Positions 29,009-38,217 of a DNA stretch of 64,000 bases are shown here, piece by piece. The position numbers and the translations under genes are program-made. Position 1 is the first letter of the stretch, and the number at the start of each line of letters is the position of its first letter. The notes beneath the pieces are model-generated. The model did not search any database. It had not been told where the DNA came from and saw nothing but the letters and a program-made list of their open reading frames with translations. The DNA comes from Enterococcus montenegrensis (lineage in GTDB: Bacteria; Bacillota; Bacilli; Lactobacillales; Enterococcaceae). The stretch lies in assembly GCF_029983095.1 (NCBI RefSeq), contig NZ_CP120467.1, positions 676,501 through 740,500 on the forward strand. Direction: 5' to 3'.

Positions 29009-29755
29009 ATGAGTTTTAAGAAAAAAGACAATCAACTTTATTATAATCCCATCCGGCGTGCGATTTTAAACCATCAACTCATTGAAGCAGGAGATAAAGT
29101 TGCAATTGGTCTAAGTGGGGGCAAAGATAGCACCAGCTTATTGTATTTTCTGGATACCATTTCAAAGCAAGAGCGGCTTGGTTTTCCATTTGAAATTGTC
29201 CCCATTAGCTTAGATATGGGATTTGAAGATGTTAATTTACAACCACTAATAGAATTTTGTCAACAGCTAGGGTATCCATTAGAAGTAGTTCCCACTAAAA
29301 TTGCCGAGGTTGTGTTTGATGTGCGAAAAGAGTCATCTCCTTGTTCATTATGTGCCAAATTACGCCGAGGAATTTTGTACAACAAAGCTCGTGAACTTGG
29401 GTGTAACAAAGTAGCGTTAGGGCATCATTTGGATGATGCGATTGAAACGTACTTTATGAATTTTCTCTTTCATGGCAAGTTAAATAGTTTTGAGCCGAAA
29501 AGTTATTTATCTAAAACAGAAGTTACTTTGATTCGTCCGCTGCTTTATATCCCAGAGCAAGAAATTATTCGCTTTGTCAAAAGAGAAGCATTGCCTGTCA
29601 TTTTTAATCCCTGTCCAGCGGATAAAAAAACAAAACGGGAAGAAATTAAAATTTTTGTTGAAAATATTGCCAAAACTTATCCAGATGTGCGGCAGAAGTT
29701 TTTACTGGGAATGGAACAAGGAACAAAAGATAACTTTTGGCCAATCGGCAAATAA
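29009..29755 (+). CDS. TtcA-like tRNA thiolation ATPase
   Basis: 248-residue cytoplasmic PP-loop ATPase, similar to the TtcA family that makes 2-thiocytidine at tRNA position 32. PP-loop GLSGGKDSTSLLYFL and SPCSLCAKLRRG are present (CxxC pair), with LGHHLDDAIETYF; a later FNPCPADKKTKRE keeps one cysteine where TtcA has a second pair. The reduced second cysteine motif means the exact substrate is uncertain. AAGGAG is upstream of ATG 29009. Confidence 0.82.
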   Translation: MSFKKKDNQLYYNPIRRAILNHQLIEAGDKVAIGLSGGKDSTSLLYFLDTISKQERLGFPFEIVPISLDMGFEDVNLQPLIEFCQQLGYPLEVVPTKIAEVVFDVRKESSPCSLCAKLRRGILYNKARELGCNKVALGHHLDDAIETYFMNFLFHGKLNSFEPKSYLSKTEVTLIRPLLYIPEQEIIRFVKREALPVIFNPCPADKKTKREEIKIFVENIAKTYPDVRQKFLLGMEQGTKDNFWPIGK

Positions 29756-29756
29756 T

Positions 29757-29807
29757 CAAAAATGGAAAAATATAGCAATGCTTTTGCTACGTTTTTCCAT
29801 TTTTTTG
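29757..29807 (+). terminator. Terminator after the TtcA-like gene
   Basis: AAAAATGGAAAAA / TTTTTCCATTTTT with inner TAGCA / TGCTA pairing, then T run. Confidence 0.85.
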
Positions 29808-29937
29808 TCTGAGAAAAGAAATTGTAAATTTTTCACAAAGAAAAGCTTTATTAATCATTTCATTCTTTCATTGTTTTTCTACTTAATGAGAACTTGCTAC
29901 TAATCTGAAGCAAAATGAATAAAGAATTGTCAAATTT

Positions 29938-29966
29938 TTGCTTTAATTGCAGCTTTTTTCTACAAT
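29938..29966 (+). promoter_or_regulatory. Promoter upstream of glycerate kinase
   Basis: TTGCTT (29938-29943), 17-base spacer, TACAAT (29961-29966). The remaining 29808-30077 region is AT-rich and has no other feature that I can support. Confidence 0.5.
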
Positions 29967-30077
29967 AAAGAAAAGCGTGAATCAAAAAAGAGTGTAAAAA
30001 AATTATAGCTACTTTTTTGAGGTTTTTAATGGCAGGATTTTTCACAGGCATGAAGCGTGATAGGAGGAGTTGATTTA

Positions 30078-31184
30078 ATGAAGGCGTTGGTGGCAATTGA
30101 TTCATATAAAGGCAGTGCTACTTCACAAGAATTAAATGCAGCCGTCTGTCAGAAGTTGACAGAAATGGGCATAGCAAGTTGTAATGTACCAATAGCCGAT
30201 GGTGGTGAAGGTACCATGGCTATTTTAGCGGCCGCTTTTGCAGGCAAAGAAATAGCAGTTCCTACAATTGACTTATTAGGTCAGCCTATCACAGGTAAGT
30301 ATTGGCTAACTGAAATCGCAGGCGTCAAAACGGCTATCATTGAGTCTGCTCAAATTCTTGGTCTAACCCAGATCACCCCTAGTGAAAAAACAATTCAAAA
30401 AGCGCATTCCTATGGTTTAGGTCTGGTAATTTTAGCGGCATTAAAAAAGGCAAAACAAGTGTATGTTTCCTTAGGGGGAAGTGGCGTAAACGATGGCGGC
30501 TTGGGCATGTTAGCGGCACTTAATCAACAAGATATTCCCTCAAAAAATCCCTTACTTTTAGGCAAAGACTTTTTGCAAGCTGTAAGACTACCAAATTTTA
30601 CGGCAAAAAAAATAATTGGTTTAACAGATGTGAGTAATTTTTATACGGGCGCCCATGGCTTTACGTATATTTTCGGCCCTCAAAAAGGAGGCACACCAGC
30701 TATTTTAGCGCAATTGGAAGCAGGCGCAAAATGTGTCCAAAAAAAATTTCAAGATAAAATTGACGTTAATGCCTTTTCTGGCAGTGGGGCAGCCGGAGGA
30801 ATTGGTGGTGGACTATTATTAGCCGGGGGCATGTTGCAGCCTGGTTTTCCAACCATTGCGCAAATGCTAAAGCTGGAAGAAAAAATGGCAGATTGTAAAT
30901 TTGTCATTACCGGTGAAGGTCGTTTTGATGAGCAAACTGCCCAAGGTAAGGTACCTTTAGGTATGGCGCGTCTAGCTCGGCGGCATAACTTAGCAGTTGT
31001 TGCTTTTTGTGGCGCACGCCCAGATCATACAGTAGGGATTGAATATCATTTTGACGGAGTTTTTGCCATTCAAACGAAGCCGCTTTCTTTACAAAATGCC
31101 ATGGTAAAAGAAACAACACTACATAACATTGGGCTTTTAACGGAAAATGTCATGAAGGTTTATCTAGCTGGGAAAAATAGTTAA
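30078..31184 (+). CDS. glxK: Glycerate kinase
   Basis: Phosphorylates D-glycerate to 2- or 3-phosphoglycerate using ATP. 368 residues. Family landmarks are IDSYKGSATSQELNAAV near the N-terminus, PIADGGEGTM, GGSGVNDGGLGML, and FVITGEGRFDEQTAQGKVP. ATG 30078 after AGGAGGAG is chosen over the in-frame ATG 30057. It has its own promoter and is followed by a shared terminator. It is convergent with a LysR regulator; no glyoxylate or tartronate genes are next to it. Confidence 0.93.
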   Translation: MKALVAIDSYKGSATSQELNAAVCQKLTEMGIASCNVPIADGGEGTMAILAAAFAGKEIAVPTIDLLGQPITGKYWLTEIAGVKTAIIESAQILGLTQITPSEKTIQKAHSYGLGLVILAALKKAKQVYVSLGGSGVNDGGLGMLAALNQQDIPSKNPLLLGKDFLQAVRLPNFTAKKIIGLTDVSNFYTGAHGFTYIFGPQKGGTPAILAQLEAGAKCVQKKFQDKIDVNAFSGSGAAGGIGGGLLLAGGMLQPGFPTIAQMLKLEEKMADCKFVITGEGRFDEQTAQGKVPLGMARLARRHNLAVVAFCGARPDHTVGIEYHFDGVFAIQTKPLSLQNAMVKETTLHNIGLLTENVMKVYLAGKNS

Positions 31185-31231
31185 TAACTACAAAAAAGTT
31201 ATGATGATACTTATTTTTTTATAAAGCAAAT

Positions 31232-31282
31232 AAAAAAGCTGACTGAAATCTTTTTAGTAAATAAAGATTCGGCCAGCTTTTT
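31232..31282. terminator. Bidirectional terminator between glycerate kinase and the LysR gene
   Basis: AAAAAAGCTG with GAAATCTTT pairs with AAAGATTC and CAGCTTTTT; A and T runs at both sides serve both converging genes. Confidence 0.75.
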
Positions 31283-31291
31283 ATCTTAGGT

Positions 31292-32128
31292 TTAAAAAAC
31301 TTTATTTTCCAATAAATGAGGTACGAGAATTTCAATGTAGGCGCTAATCTCGCGTAAAACGTCTTTAAAAACCGCTTTATGGGTCAATAAATAAAAATGG
31401 CGTAAATGATGTTCGTGAATTGCTTCGTAGGCAATATCATGGGAAATAGCCAGTTTTGAAATAATTGAACGGCCAAATCCTTCACGCAATAAGGCCAGGA
31501 TGGCTTCATTATTATCCACATATAAAATTTGCGGCAATAAATTATTTTCCCGCAAATAAATTTCATTATAAAAACGTAAACCCGATTCATTTTCCCGTAA
31601 AAGCCAATAAGGAGAGTCTTCTTTTCCAGCCAAAACTAATTCATCTTCATAAATAGCTGTTTGATTGATGGCCTCATTGCGTTCTGGTTTTTCAATAAAA
31701 CCAATACTGACTTTATTTTGAGCCATTTGCTGGCCGACTTCTTCTGAATTCATCAATTTAATAGAAAAATCAACATTTGGAAATTGTTTGACGAGATACG
31801 GGATTAATTTCGGGACAAAATAAACAGCACAAGTATGGGAACAGCCGATAATGCATTGGAGGCGGAAATTTTCTTGATTTTTAAGACGTTGACTCGTGTC
31901 ATCCCACTCTTCAATAATTTGTAACGCACGGGGATATAAGAAAACAGCTTCTTTGGTGGGGATGATTTCTTGTTTGCCGTTGCGAATGAATAATTCCACT
32001 TGTAAATGTTCTTCTAATTTTTTTATTTGTGCTGAGATAGTTGGTTGTGACAAAAACAGATCTTCGGCAGTATGGGTAAAATTTCTCGTCTCATAGACAG
32101 AAACAAAGGTGTGTAACAGATGTAACAT
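31292..32128 (-). CDS. LysR family transcriptional regulator
   Basis: 278-residue regulator. The N-terminal winged helix-turn-helix is typical (FTHTAEDLFLSQPTISAQIK), followed by a linker helix and a periplasmic-binding-like effector domain (about 90-275). It is divergent from the TDT transporter with about 145 bases between starts, so it most likely controls that transporter. GGAGG upstream of ATG 32128 on the reverse strand. The effector is unknown; CysB/CysL-type members use sulfur compounds, but nothing here decides it. Confidence 0.88.
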   Translation of the reverse strand: MLHLLHTFVSVYETRNFTHTAEDLFLSQPTISAQIKKLEEHLQVELFIRNGKQEIIPTKEAVFLYPRALQIIEEWDDTSQRLKNQENFRLQCIIGCSHTCAVYFVPKLIPYLVKQFPNVDFSIKLMNSEEVGQQMAQNKVSIGFIEKPERNEAINQTAIYEDELVLAGKEDSPYWLLRENESGLRFYNEIYLRENNLLPQILYVDNNEAILALLREGFGRSIISKLAISHDIAYEAIHEHHLRHFYLLTHKAVFKDVLREISAYIEILVPHLLENKVF

Positions 32129-32273
32129 CAGAGGACCTCCGTTTTAATTAAAAAAACTAATAATAAGTATTTATACTATTTATTTTTCTTTTAGTCAAAA
32201 TATCACTATACTAATAACGAACTCACTAGTGAGAAAGTAAACAATCTTTTTATTACAATTAGGAGGAACAAAA

Positions 32274-33371
32274 GTGCGAGACTTTCTAAAAATCATTCCT
32301 ATTCCCATTTGCGGATTAATCTTGGGTTTAGCGACTTGCGGTAACGTGCTAAAAACGTATGGCTTAAACTTTTTTGGCAATAGTTTAGGTCTTATTGCCG
32401 GAATTTTATTTGTTGCAATCTTACTAAAGCTAGTTTTAACTTTTCGCCATGCCCATGCCAGTTTACAAGATCCCATCATTGCGTCTGTATCCCCAACATT
32501 CACGATGGGAACAATGGTCTTATGTACCTATTTACTGCAAATTCAAGCAATTGCACCTTATGTAAAATATCTATGGCTTTTGGCAATTTTAATTCATTAT
32601 TATTTGATGACTTACTTTACCTATCATTTTCTAATTAAACCAAGCGTTAAAATAGATCATCTGTATCCAAGCTGGTTTATTGTTTACGTAGGTATTGGTG
32701 TCATTTCCGTTACCAGCAGTAACTTCTTTCCAGAAATCGGGCAGTTGAATTTCTGGGTGGGACTATTCTTTTATTTGGTCTTACTGCCTTTTATTATTCA
32801 TCGCGTCTTTTTATTTAAAAATATGGCCGAGGCAACACTTCCCCTGATTACCATTATTGCGGCACCGGGTTCTTTGGAACTAACCGGCTATTTAAAAGCT
32901 TTTTTCAAACCGAATATAGCTCTAGTCGTTGGTCTATTGATTTTATCACAGATTTTGTATTGGTTCATCATTTTCCACGTCATAAAAATGATTCGGTTGC
33001 CATTTTATCCTAGCTACGCAGCATTTACATTTCCGCTGGCGATCTCAGCCTTTGCCAGCCGCAGTGCAGGGAGTTTTTTAACAGCAATGGGTTATCGCGT
33101 TATCGTTATTGAATATTTGGCAAAAATAGAGACCGCAATCGCAGTGATAATGGTCTTGTATGTTTTAGCCCATTATTTAAATTTTTTAGCAAAACAGGCA
33201 CGGATTTTATATTTTAAGCATCAGAAACAAAAATTTAAAACAAAAAGTCGGAAGTCTACAAAAATTCATTCAAATTTTTGTAAACTTTACGACTTTTTAT
33301 ATTTTTTAGGGACTAAAAATAGGACTAAGGAGGCGTACTTGGAGTGGAACTTTTTAGCCAAGCGAAAATAG
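32274..33371 (+). CDS. TDT/SLAC1 family transporter with unusual C-terminus
   Basis: Membrane transporter of the tellurite-resistance/dicarboxylate (TehA, SLAC1) family, with about ten membrane segments in residues 5-310. GTG 32274 follows AGGAGG. Substrate could be an anion such as sulfite, malate or chloride. The last 45 or so residues are Lys-rich, and codons about 323-342 are encoded by a perfect-looking terminator hairpin (33242-33298). The reading frame therefore seems to have lost its ancestral stop and run through it. It is divergent from the LysR gene. Confidence 0.8.
   Translation: MRDFLKIIPIPICGLILGLATCGNVLKTYGLNFFGNSLGLIAGILFVAILLKLVLTFRHAHASLQDPIIASVSPTFTMGTMVLCTYLLQIQAIAPYVKYLWLLAILIHYYLMTYFTYHFLIKPSVKIDHLYPSWFIVYVGIGVISVTSSNFFPEIGQLNFWVGLFFYLVLLPFIIHRVFLFKNMAEATLPLITIIAAPGSLELTGYLKAFFKPNIALVVGLLILSQILYWFIIFHVIKMIRLPFYPSYAAFTFPLAISAFASRSAGSFLTAMGYRVIVIEYLAKIETAIAVIMVLYVLAHYLNFLAKQARILYFKHQKQKFKTKSRKSTKIHSNFCKLYDFLYFLGTKNRTKEAYLEWNFLAKRK
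33242..33305 (+). terminator. Terminator hairpin inside the 3' end of the TDT gene
   Basis: AAAAAGTCG...TACAAAAATT pairs with AATTTTTGTA...CGACTTTTT (33242-33298) followed by a T-rich tract. It lies within the open frame, about 70 bases before the stop. Confidence 0.7.
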
Positions 33372-33640
33372 TAAACACTTGTTTTTTTTATCTAGCCGAC
33401 CATTAAGCCGTTAAGAAAAGCTGAAGTAATCCTTCAGTCCGTGCCAACGGCTTAAAACTTGCTAAAATAGCTTTTGCATTTTTGTAACTTTCGATTTTTG
33501 CCAAAAGGTCGATCCGTGAAGTTGGGCAGGTAAAAAGTCAGATAATGCCAAAGTAATCAAATCAATTTTTTCCTGTAAAAAATGATACTTCTTTTATAAA
33601 TCAGAAAAGACAGTTTTATCCTTTTCTTCTCGGTGTAAAA
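33372..33640 (-). pseudogene. Possible decayed reverse-strand gene fragment
   Basis: Downstream of nrdI the reverse strand has an interrupted frame (about 33640-33462): LIFLHREEKDKTVFSDL, a stop, then FLQEKIDLITLALSDFLPAQ and FWQKSKVTKMQKLF. The residue mix looks protein-like, but I do not recognise the family. Further left, AAGCCGTT / AACGGCTT (33405-33412 with 33446-33453), with CTGAAG / CTTCAG inside, forms a hairpin. Confidence 0.3.
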
Positions 33641-33643
33641 AGA

Positions 33644-34090
33644 TCAATTTGTAGCTGTTAATAAAACTTCGTAAATTCGGGCTACATCTTTTGGCGTGCC
33701 TCGCAATTCATAATCAGCTAGAAATGGACAGTCAAATTGTGTTGCGTATTGTTTGGCTGTCAGGCAATACTGGCGGTTAAAGTTTTTATTCCCACTGCCG
33801 ACAATGCCAAGACAATTTTTGGCATTCTCTTCATAGGCAATGTATTCTCGTAAGGCTTCTGTTAAAATTTCTTGATCACCATTATCAACACCGTTTCCTC
33901 CTTCTAAATAAGTAGGAGCAAAGACAAAGAAAGGTTCAGTAATCACTTCTGGTAATGTATTATCGTCGACTGCTTGTAGCGTAATTGTCGGATTTTTAGT
34001 GTCTATTTCATGTTGTTGCGCGGCATATTTTTGTAAATTTGTCACAAAAGCACGGGTGTTGCCAGAAATTGACATGTAATAAATGTTCAT
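33644..34090 (-). CDS. nrdI: Class Ib ribonucleotide reductase flavodoxin NrdI
   Basis: 148-residue FMN-binding flavodoxin-like protein that supplies oxidant for assembling the dimanganese-tyrosyl radical cofactor of NrdF. The FMN phosphate loop YYMSISGNTRAFV and the VGSGNKNFNRQYC loop are typical of NrdI. GGAG precedes ATG 34090 on the reverse strand. nrdE, nrdF and nrdH are not in the window, so this is a stand-alone copy. Confidence 0.9.
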   Translation of the reverse strand: MNIYYMSISGNTRAFVTNLQKYAAQQHEIDTKNPTITLQAVDDNTLPEVITEPFFVFAPTYLEGGNGVDNGDQEILTEALREYIAYEENAKNCLGIVGSGNKNFNRQYCLTAKQYATQFDCPFLADYELRGTPKDVARIYEVLLTATN

Positions 34091-34214
34091 GGAAATCTCT
34101 CCTTTATAAATACTGCTTTAACTTGAAGTATAACATGCTTTTTTGATAAATTTGTAAAAGCTCCCTTGGTAAAATATTTTAGCCGTGTTAAGCTTGTTAG
34201 TGGAGGTTGATAAC

Positions 34215-34781
34215 ATGATACGTTATGCAAAAAAGTCTGATGCTGCTGCGATAGCACCTTTAGTCTTAGTAATTTTAGAGGATATGGAGTTGCCCTTTGT
34301 ACAAAAATATGGAGCAAAAAAAACATTGGCACTCTTAGAAGAAAGTGTGGCAATTCCTGATTACCGTTATGGCTATAAACGGGCCTTGGTAAAAGAAGTT
34401 GATGGCAAAGTTGCCGGAGTAGCATATGGCTATCCTGCCAGTGAGGAAAAAATGATTGATGAACCGTTAATCACTTTGCTGGAAAAATTTGGGATCCCAA
34501 AAGATACACGCCTTTTTACCGATCCAGAAACTATTGATCCAGAATGGTATTTAGACTCTATTTCTGTAGCACCTGAATTTCGGGGACAAGGGATTGGTGG
34601 TAAACTATTGGCAGCACTCCCACAAATTGCAAAACGCGATGGCGAAGATGTCATTGGTTTAAGCGTGGACGTGAAAAATCCGGGTGCAAAGCGATTATAT
34701 GAACGAAATGGCTTTAAAACAGTAGCAAAAACAATGATTGCTGGTCACCAGTATGAACATATGCAAAAGCCGATTGCGTAA
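34215..34781 (+). CDS. GNAT family N-acetyltransferase
   Basis: 188-residue acetyltransferase. The acetyl-CoA loop is clear in ISVAPEFRGQGIGGKLL, followed by VDVKNPGAKRLYERNGF. Substrate unknown. ATG 34215 is chosen over the in-frame TTG at 34185 because GGAGG is 9 nt upstream of it. Single-gene unit closed by a strong terminator. Confidence 0.88.
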   Translation: MIRYAKKSDAAAIAPLVLVILEDMELPFVQKYGAKKTLALLEESVAIPDYRYGYKRALVKEVDGKVAGVAYGYPASEEKMIDEPLITLLEKFGIPKDTRLFTDPETIDPEWYLDSISVAPEFRGQGIGGKLLAALPQIAKRDGEDVIGLSVDVKNPGAKRLYERNGFKTVAKTMIAGHQYEHMQKPIA

Positions 34782-34819
34782 AAAAAGACCGCTGAAAATA
34801 AATCAGCGGTCTTTTTTTT
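34781..34819 (+). terminator. Terminator after the GNAT gene
   Basis: AAAAAAGACCGCTGA / TCAGCGGTCTTTTTTTT, perfect stem. Confidence 0.9.
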
Positions 34820-34821
34820 GA

Positions 34822-34862
34822 TTGACGAATAATTAAATGTTGGGTATTGTTTAGTAAACAAT
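34822..34862 (+). promoter_or_regulatory. Promoter and operator of the LacI-type regulator gene
   Basis: TTGACG (34822-34827), a 17-base spacer and TATTGT (34845-34850). A perfect 17-bp palindrome ATTGTTTAGTAAACAAT (34846-34862) overlaps the -10 box. The same core recurs upstream of the alpha-galactosidase, so autoregulation is likely. Confidence 0.75.
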
Positions 34863-34879
34863 TATAAGGAGTAGAAGCT

Positions 34880-35902
34880 ATGGTAGGAATTCGGGATGTG
34901 GCACGACGAGCAGGCGTAAGTCCTGGCACAGTGTCAAGAGTATTGAACAGTGATCCAACATTATCAGTAGCAGCAGCGACAAAAGAACGTATTTATATAG
35001 CCATTAAAGAACTTGATTATAATATGGATAAAAGAAAATATGTGAAAAAAAGATTGCCTTCAATTGGCGTAATTACATCGACTAGTCGCCAAAAAGAATT
35101 GGATGATCCTTATTTTAATGCCTTAAGAATGGGATTAGAGCAAGAGGCTCGGCGTTTACACATTGGAATGAACCGCGTTTATAATTTGGAGGATAATCCC
35201 AAAGCGTGGCAGGATTTTGATAAATTAGGTGCGATCATTGTGGTGGGAACTGTTTCTGAACAGGCTGTTCGCCGTTTGCTAAAACAAAATAGAAACATCG
35301 TTGTGATTGATAACCCCGATATCAATCAGGAGGTAGACATGGTGTATGCTGATTTTGAGCGAATGACAAAGCGCGTCTTGCAACTCTTTTATGAAAAAGG
35401 ACATCGTCGTATCGGCTATATTGGCGGTTTCAATATTGCGATTGATGAAGAAGGTGAAAAAAAATACGATGAAAATGAAAAAAGGTTACGGGCGTATCAA
35501 TCCTTTGTAACAGCCAAAAAATTAACGCCGCAAAGCAAAATAGGACTGTGGGAACCGCTGGAAGGTAAACGCATGATGGATGAGTGGTTGGCAGAAGAAG
35601 AAAAGTTACCAACAGCTATTTTGGTTGGAAGTGACCCGTTGGCAGTCGGAGTGTATCGTGCTTTACAGTCAGCTGGATTAATCGTAGGTAAAGATGTTGA
35701 AATTGCCAGTTTTGACGATATTGAAATTGCCGAATTTTTAACGCCAAGTCTAACAACGGTACACATTAGCGCAAATGAAATTGCCAAAGCAGCAGTACGT
35801 TTAGCTAAAGAGCGAATAGAAGGGCAGCGTCAAGAGCCAGTCATTATGACGTTCCCCTCAAAACTGGTCGTTCGAGAAAGTTTTATTCCAAATGAAGGCT
35901 AA
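34880..35902 (+). CDS. LacI family transcriptional regulator of the alpha-galactoside locus
   Basis: 340-residue repressor. Helix-turn-helix and hinge helix at residues 1-55 (GIRDVARRAGVSPGTVSRVL), then a periplasmic-binding-protein-like sugar domain (GYIGGFNIAI, ILVGSDPLAVGVYRAL, ASFDDIEIAEFLTPSLTTV). GGAG is upstream of ATG 34880. Two near-identical palindromes, one at its own promoter and one at the alpha-galactosidase promoter, are the probable binding sites. Inducer is likely an alpha-galactoside such as melibiose or raffinose. Confidence 0.92.
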   Translation: MVGIRDVARRAGVSPGTVSRVLNSDPTLSVAAATKERIYIAIKELDYNMDKRKYVKKRLPSIGVITSTSRQKELDDPYFNALRMGLEQEARRLHIGMNRVYNLEDNPKAWQDFDKLGAIIVVGTVSEQAVRRLLKQNRNIVVIDNPDINQEVDMVYADFERMTKRVLQLFYEKGHRRIGYIGGFNIAIDEEGEKKYDENEKRLRAYQSFVTAKKLTPQSKIGLWEPLEGKRMMDEWLAEEEKLPTAILVGSDPLAVGVYRALQSAGLIVGKDVEIASFDDIEIAEFLTPSLTTVHISANEIAKAAVRLAKERIEGQRQEPVIMTFPSKLVVRESFIPNEG

Positions 35903-35941
35903 AGGAAAAACATAAAAAGTTTTTCCTTTTTTATTTTTCTC

Positions 35942-35970
35942 TTGACAATTATGTTTAGTAAACATTATAA
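35942..35970 (+). promoter_or_regulatory. Promoter and operator of the alpha-galactosidase gene
   Basis: TTGACA (35942-35947), 17-base spacer, TTATAA (35965-35970). The spacer holds the palindrome ATGTTTAGTAAACAT (35951-35965), sharing the core GTTTAGTAAAC with the operator at 34846-34862. A repressor there would block RNA polymerase. Confidence 0.85.
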
Positions 35971-36001
35971 GGTAAACAACAAGACAAAAGGAGAGAAAAT
36001 T

Positions 36002-38206
36002 ATGGAACAGAACTTTATTACATTTAGTGAAACAACACAAACTTTTCATCTACACAATAATGAAATCTCTTACATTATTAAAATCGAAGAGGACGGGGTC
36101 TTAAATCATCTATATTTTGGTAAAGCGATGAAACATTACAGTGGACACAAGACCTATCCTAGACGAGATCGCGGTTTTTCAGGAAATGTACCGGGTAATC
36201 TTGAAAGGGCTTACTCAAAAGATACCCTGCCGCAAGAGTACTCAACTCACGGGAGCATGGATTATCGCTTACCAGCTACCATTATTCGCAGAGAAAATGG
36301 ATCAAACTTACATGATTTTCGCTATTTTGATTATCAAATAAAAACGGGTAAACCAAAGTTAGAAGGCTTACCACAGGCTTACGTTATGGCTGAAAAGGAA
36401 GCAACGACTTTAATCGTGGTGTTAAAAGATCGTCTGCAAGAAATATATTTAAATTTGACTTATACGATTTATCACGAGCGACCAATTATTACGCGTTCTG
36501 TTTCCGTAGTCAACCAAACAGATGAAAGTATTACATTAGAAAAAATTGCTTCTTTGCAATTGGATTTTCGCAACGACGCTCACTACGATGAAGTCATTTC
36601 TTTACCAGGGGCGCATCTAAAAGAGCGACAAATTAGTCGTGAAAAAATTCATGGGGGGATCCAAAGTTTTGAAAGCCGTCGAGGTGCGTCTAGCCATCAT
36701 ATGAACAGCTTTATTGCTTTGGTCAATCACAATACAACAGAATTTAGCGGGCCAGCTATTGGTATGCATTTTGTTTATTCGGGGAATCATGCCTTTCAAC
36801 TCGAAAAAGACCAGATTGAACAGTTGCGGGTATTAGTAGGAATTAATGATTATAATTTTTCTTGGTTGTTAGCGGCCAACGAATCCTTTCAAACTCCAGA
36901 AGTAATTTTAGCCTATTCAGATCAAGGGTTAAATAAAATGAGTAGTACGCTCCATCATCTGCTAAGAGAACGAGTGGCTAGAGGAGAGCATCAGTACAAA
37001 GAACGCCCAATTTTGGTTAACAATTGGGAAGCGACTTATTTTGATTTTGATAGTAAAAAAATCGAGGAAATTGTTGACGAGGCAGCAGCACTAGGAATTG
37101 AAATGTTTGTTTTAGATGATGGTTGGTTTGGTCATCGAGATTCTGATAATTCCTCACTAGGAGACTGGTTTGAATATGAAGGAAAGCTGAAAGAGGGACT
37201 AAAAGGAATTGCAGATTATGTTCATAAAAAAGGTCTGCAGTTTGGCTTGTGGTTTGAACCAGAAATGATTTCACTTGACTCGAAGCTTTATCAAAAACAT
37301 CCGGATTATTTAATGCAAGAGCCCAATCGAACACCTTCGTCTTCACGTGATCAGCATTTATTAGACATGGGAAGAAAAGAGGTTCGACAAAACATTGAAC
37401 AACAGATTTGTGCAATTTTAGATGAAGTAGAAATTGATTATATTAAATGGGATATGAACCGCAGTTTATCTGATGTTTATTCCCTTGCTCTTTCTGAAAG
37501 AAGACAAGGTGAAGCGTCACATCGGCATATCTTAGGTGTTTATGAATTAATTGAAAATCTAATTACTCGCTATCCTAAAATTTTATGGGAAGGCTGTTCA
37601 GGTGGTGGGGGCCGTTTTGACGCTGGTTTCTTGTATTACATGCCCCAATCATGGCCAACAGATAATACAGATGCAGTGGAACGTTTGAAAATTCAATATG
37701 GTACTAGTTTTGCTTATCCGATTTCTTCTATGACCGCGCATGTTTCAGCTGTTCCAAATCATCAGACAGGACGAATTACTTCTCTAAAGACCCGCGGCGA
37801 TGTAGCTATGAGTGGCGTTTTTGGTTATGAACTGGACTTAACCGAACTATCAGAAGAAGAAAAACTCATTGTAAAAGAACAAGTAGACTATTATCAAAAA
37901 ATTCGTCCTCTGATTCAATTTGGCGAATTTTATCGCTTGAACAGTCCCTTTGAAGGAAATTTAACCGCTTGGATGTTTGTCTCTTGTGATCAAGCAGAAG
38001 CCGTAGTTTTAATGGCGAGAACTTTAGCTAATGCCCAACCGGTATTTCACGAGGTCTTTTTAACAGGGTTAGACAAAAACGCATGTTATGAAGAACAGAT
38101 CACCAAACAACGCTATTTTGGTGATGAATTGATGAATTTGGGTGTGAATGTACCGGATTTTTACGGTGATTTTCAAACCACGTTTATTCACTTGAAGAAA
38201 GTTTAG
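36002..38206 (+). CDS. Alpha-galactosidase, glycoside hydrolase family 36
   Basis: Cytoplasmic enzyme releasing galactose from melibiose, raffinose and related sugars. 734 residues, the usual GH36 length. The N-terminal beta-supersandwich comes first, then the TIM barrel. Asp484 in YIKWDMNRSLSD is the likely nucleophile; Asp554 in SWPTDNTDAVERL is the likely acid/base; WEGCSGGGGRFD is the family signature. ATG 36002 follows AAAGGAGAGAAAATT. Upstream in-frame ATGs fall inside the promoter. Controlled by the adjacent LacI-type repressor; the MFS gene follows 11 bases later. Confidence 0.93.
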   Translation: MEQNFITFSETTQTFHLHNNEISYIIKIEEDGVLNHLYFGKAMKHYSGHKTYPRRDRGFSGNVPGNLERAYSKDTLPQEYSTHGSMDYRLPATIIRRENGSNLHDFRYFDYQIKTGKPKLEGLPQAYVMAEKEATTLIVVLKDRLQEIYLNLTYTIYHERPIITRSVSVVNQTDESITLEKIASLQLDFRNDAHYDEVISLPGAHLKERQISREKIHGGIQSFESRRGASSHHMNSFIALVNHNTTEFSGPAIGMHFVYSGNHAFQLEKDQIEQLRVLVGINDYNFSWLLAANESFQTPEVILAYSDQGLNKMSSTLHHLLRERVARGEHQYKERPILVNNWEATYFDFDSKKIEEIVDEAAALGIEMFVLDDGWFGHRDSDNSSLGDWFEYEGKLKEGLKGIADYVHKKGLQFGLWFEPEMISLDSKLYQKHPDYLMQEPNRTPSSSRDQHLLDMGRKEVRQNIEQQICAILDEVEIDYIKWDMNRSLSDVYSLALSERRQGEASHRHILGVYELIENLITRYPKILWEGCSGGGGRFDAGFLYYMPQSWPTDNTDAVERLKIQYGTSFAYPISSMTAHVSAVPNHQTGRITSLKTRGDVAMSGVFGYELDLTELSEEEKLIVKEQVDYYQKIRPLIQFGEFYRLNSPFEGNLTAWMFVSCDQAEAVVLMARTLANAQPVFHEVFLTGLDKNACYEEQITKQRYFGDELMNLGVNVPDFYGDFQTTFIHLKKV

Positions 38207-38217
38207 GGGGAAAATAG

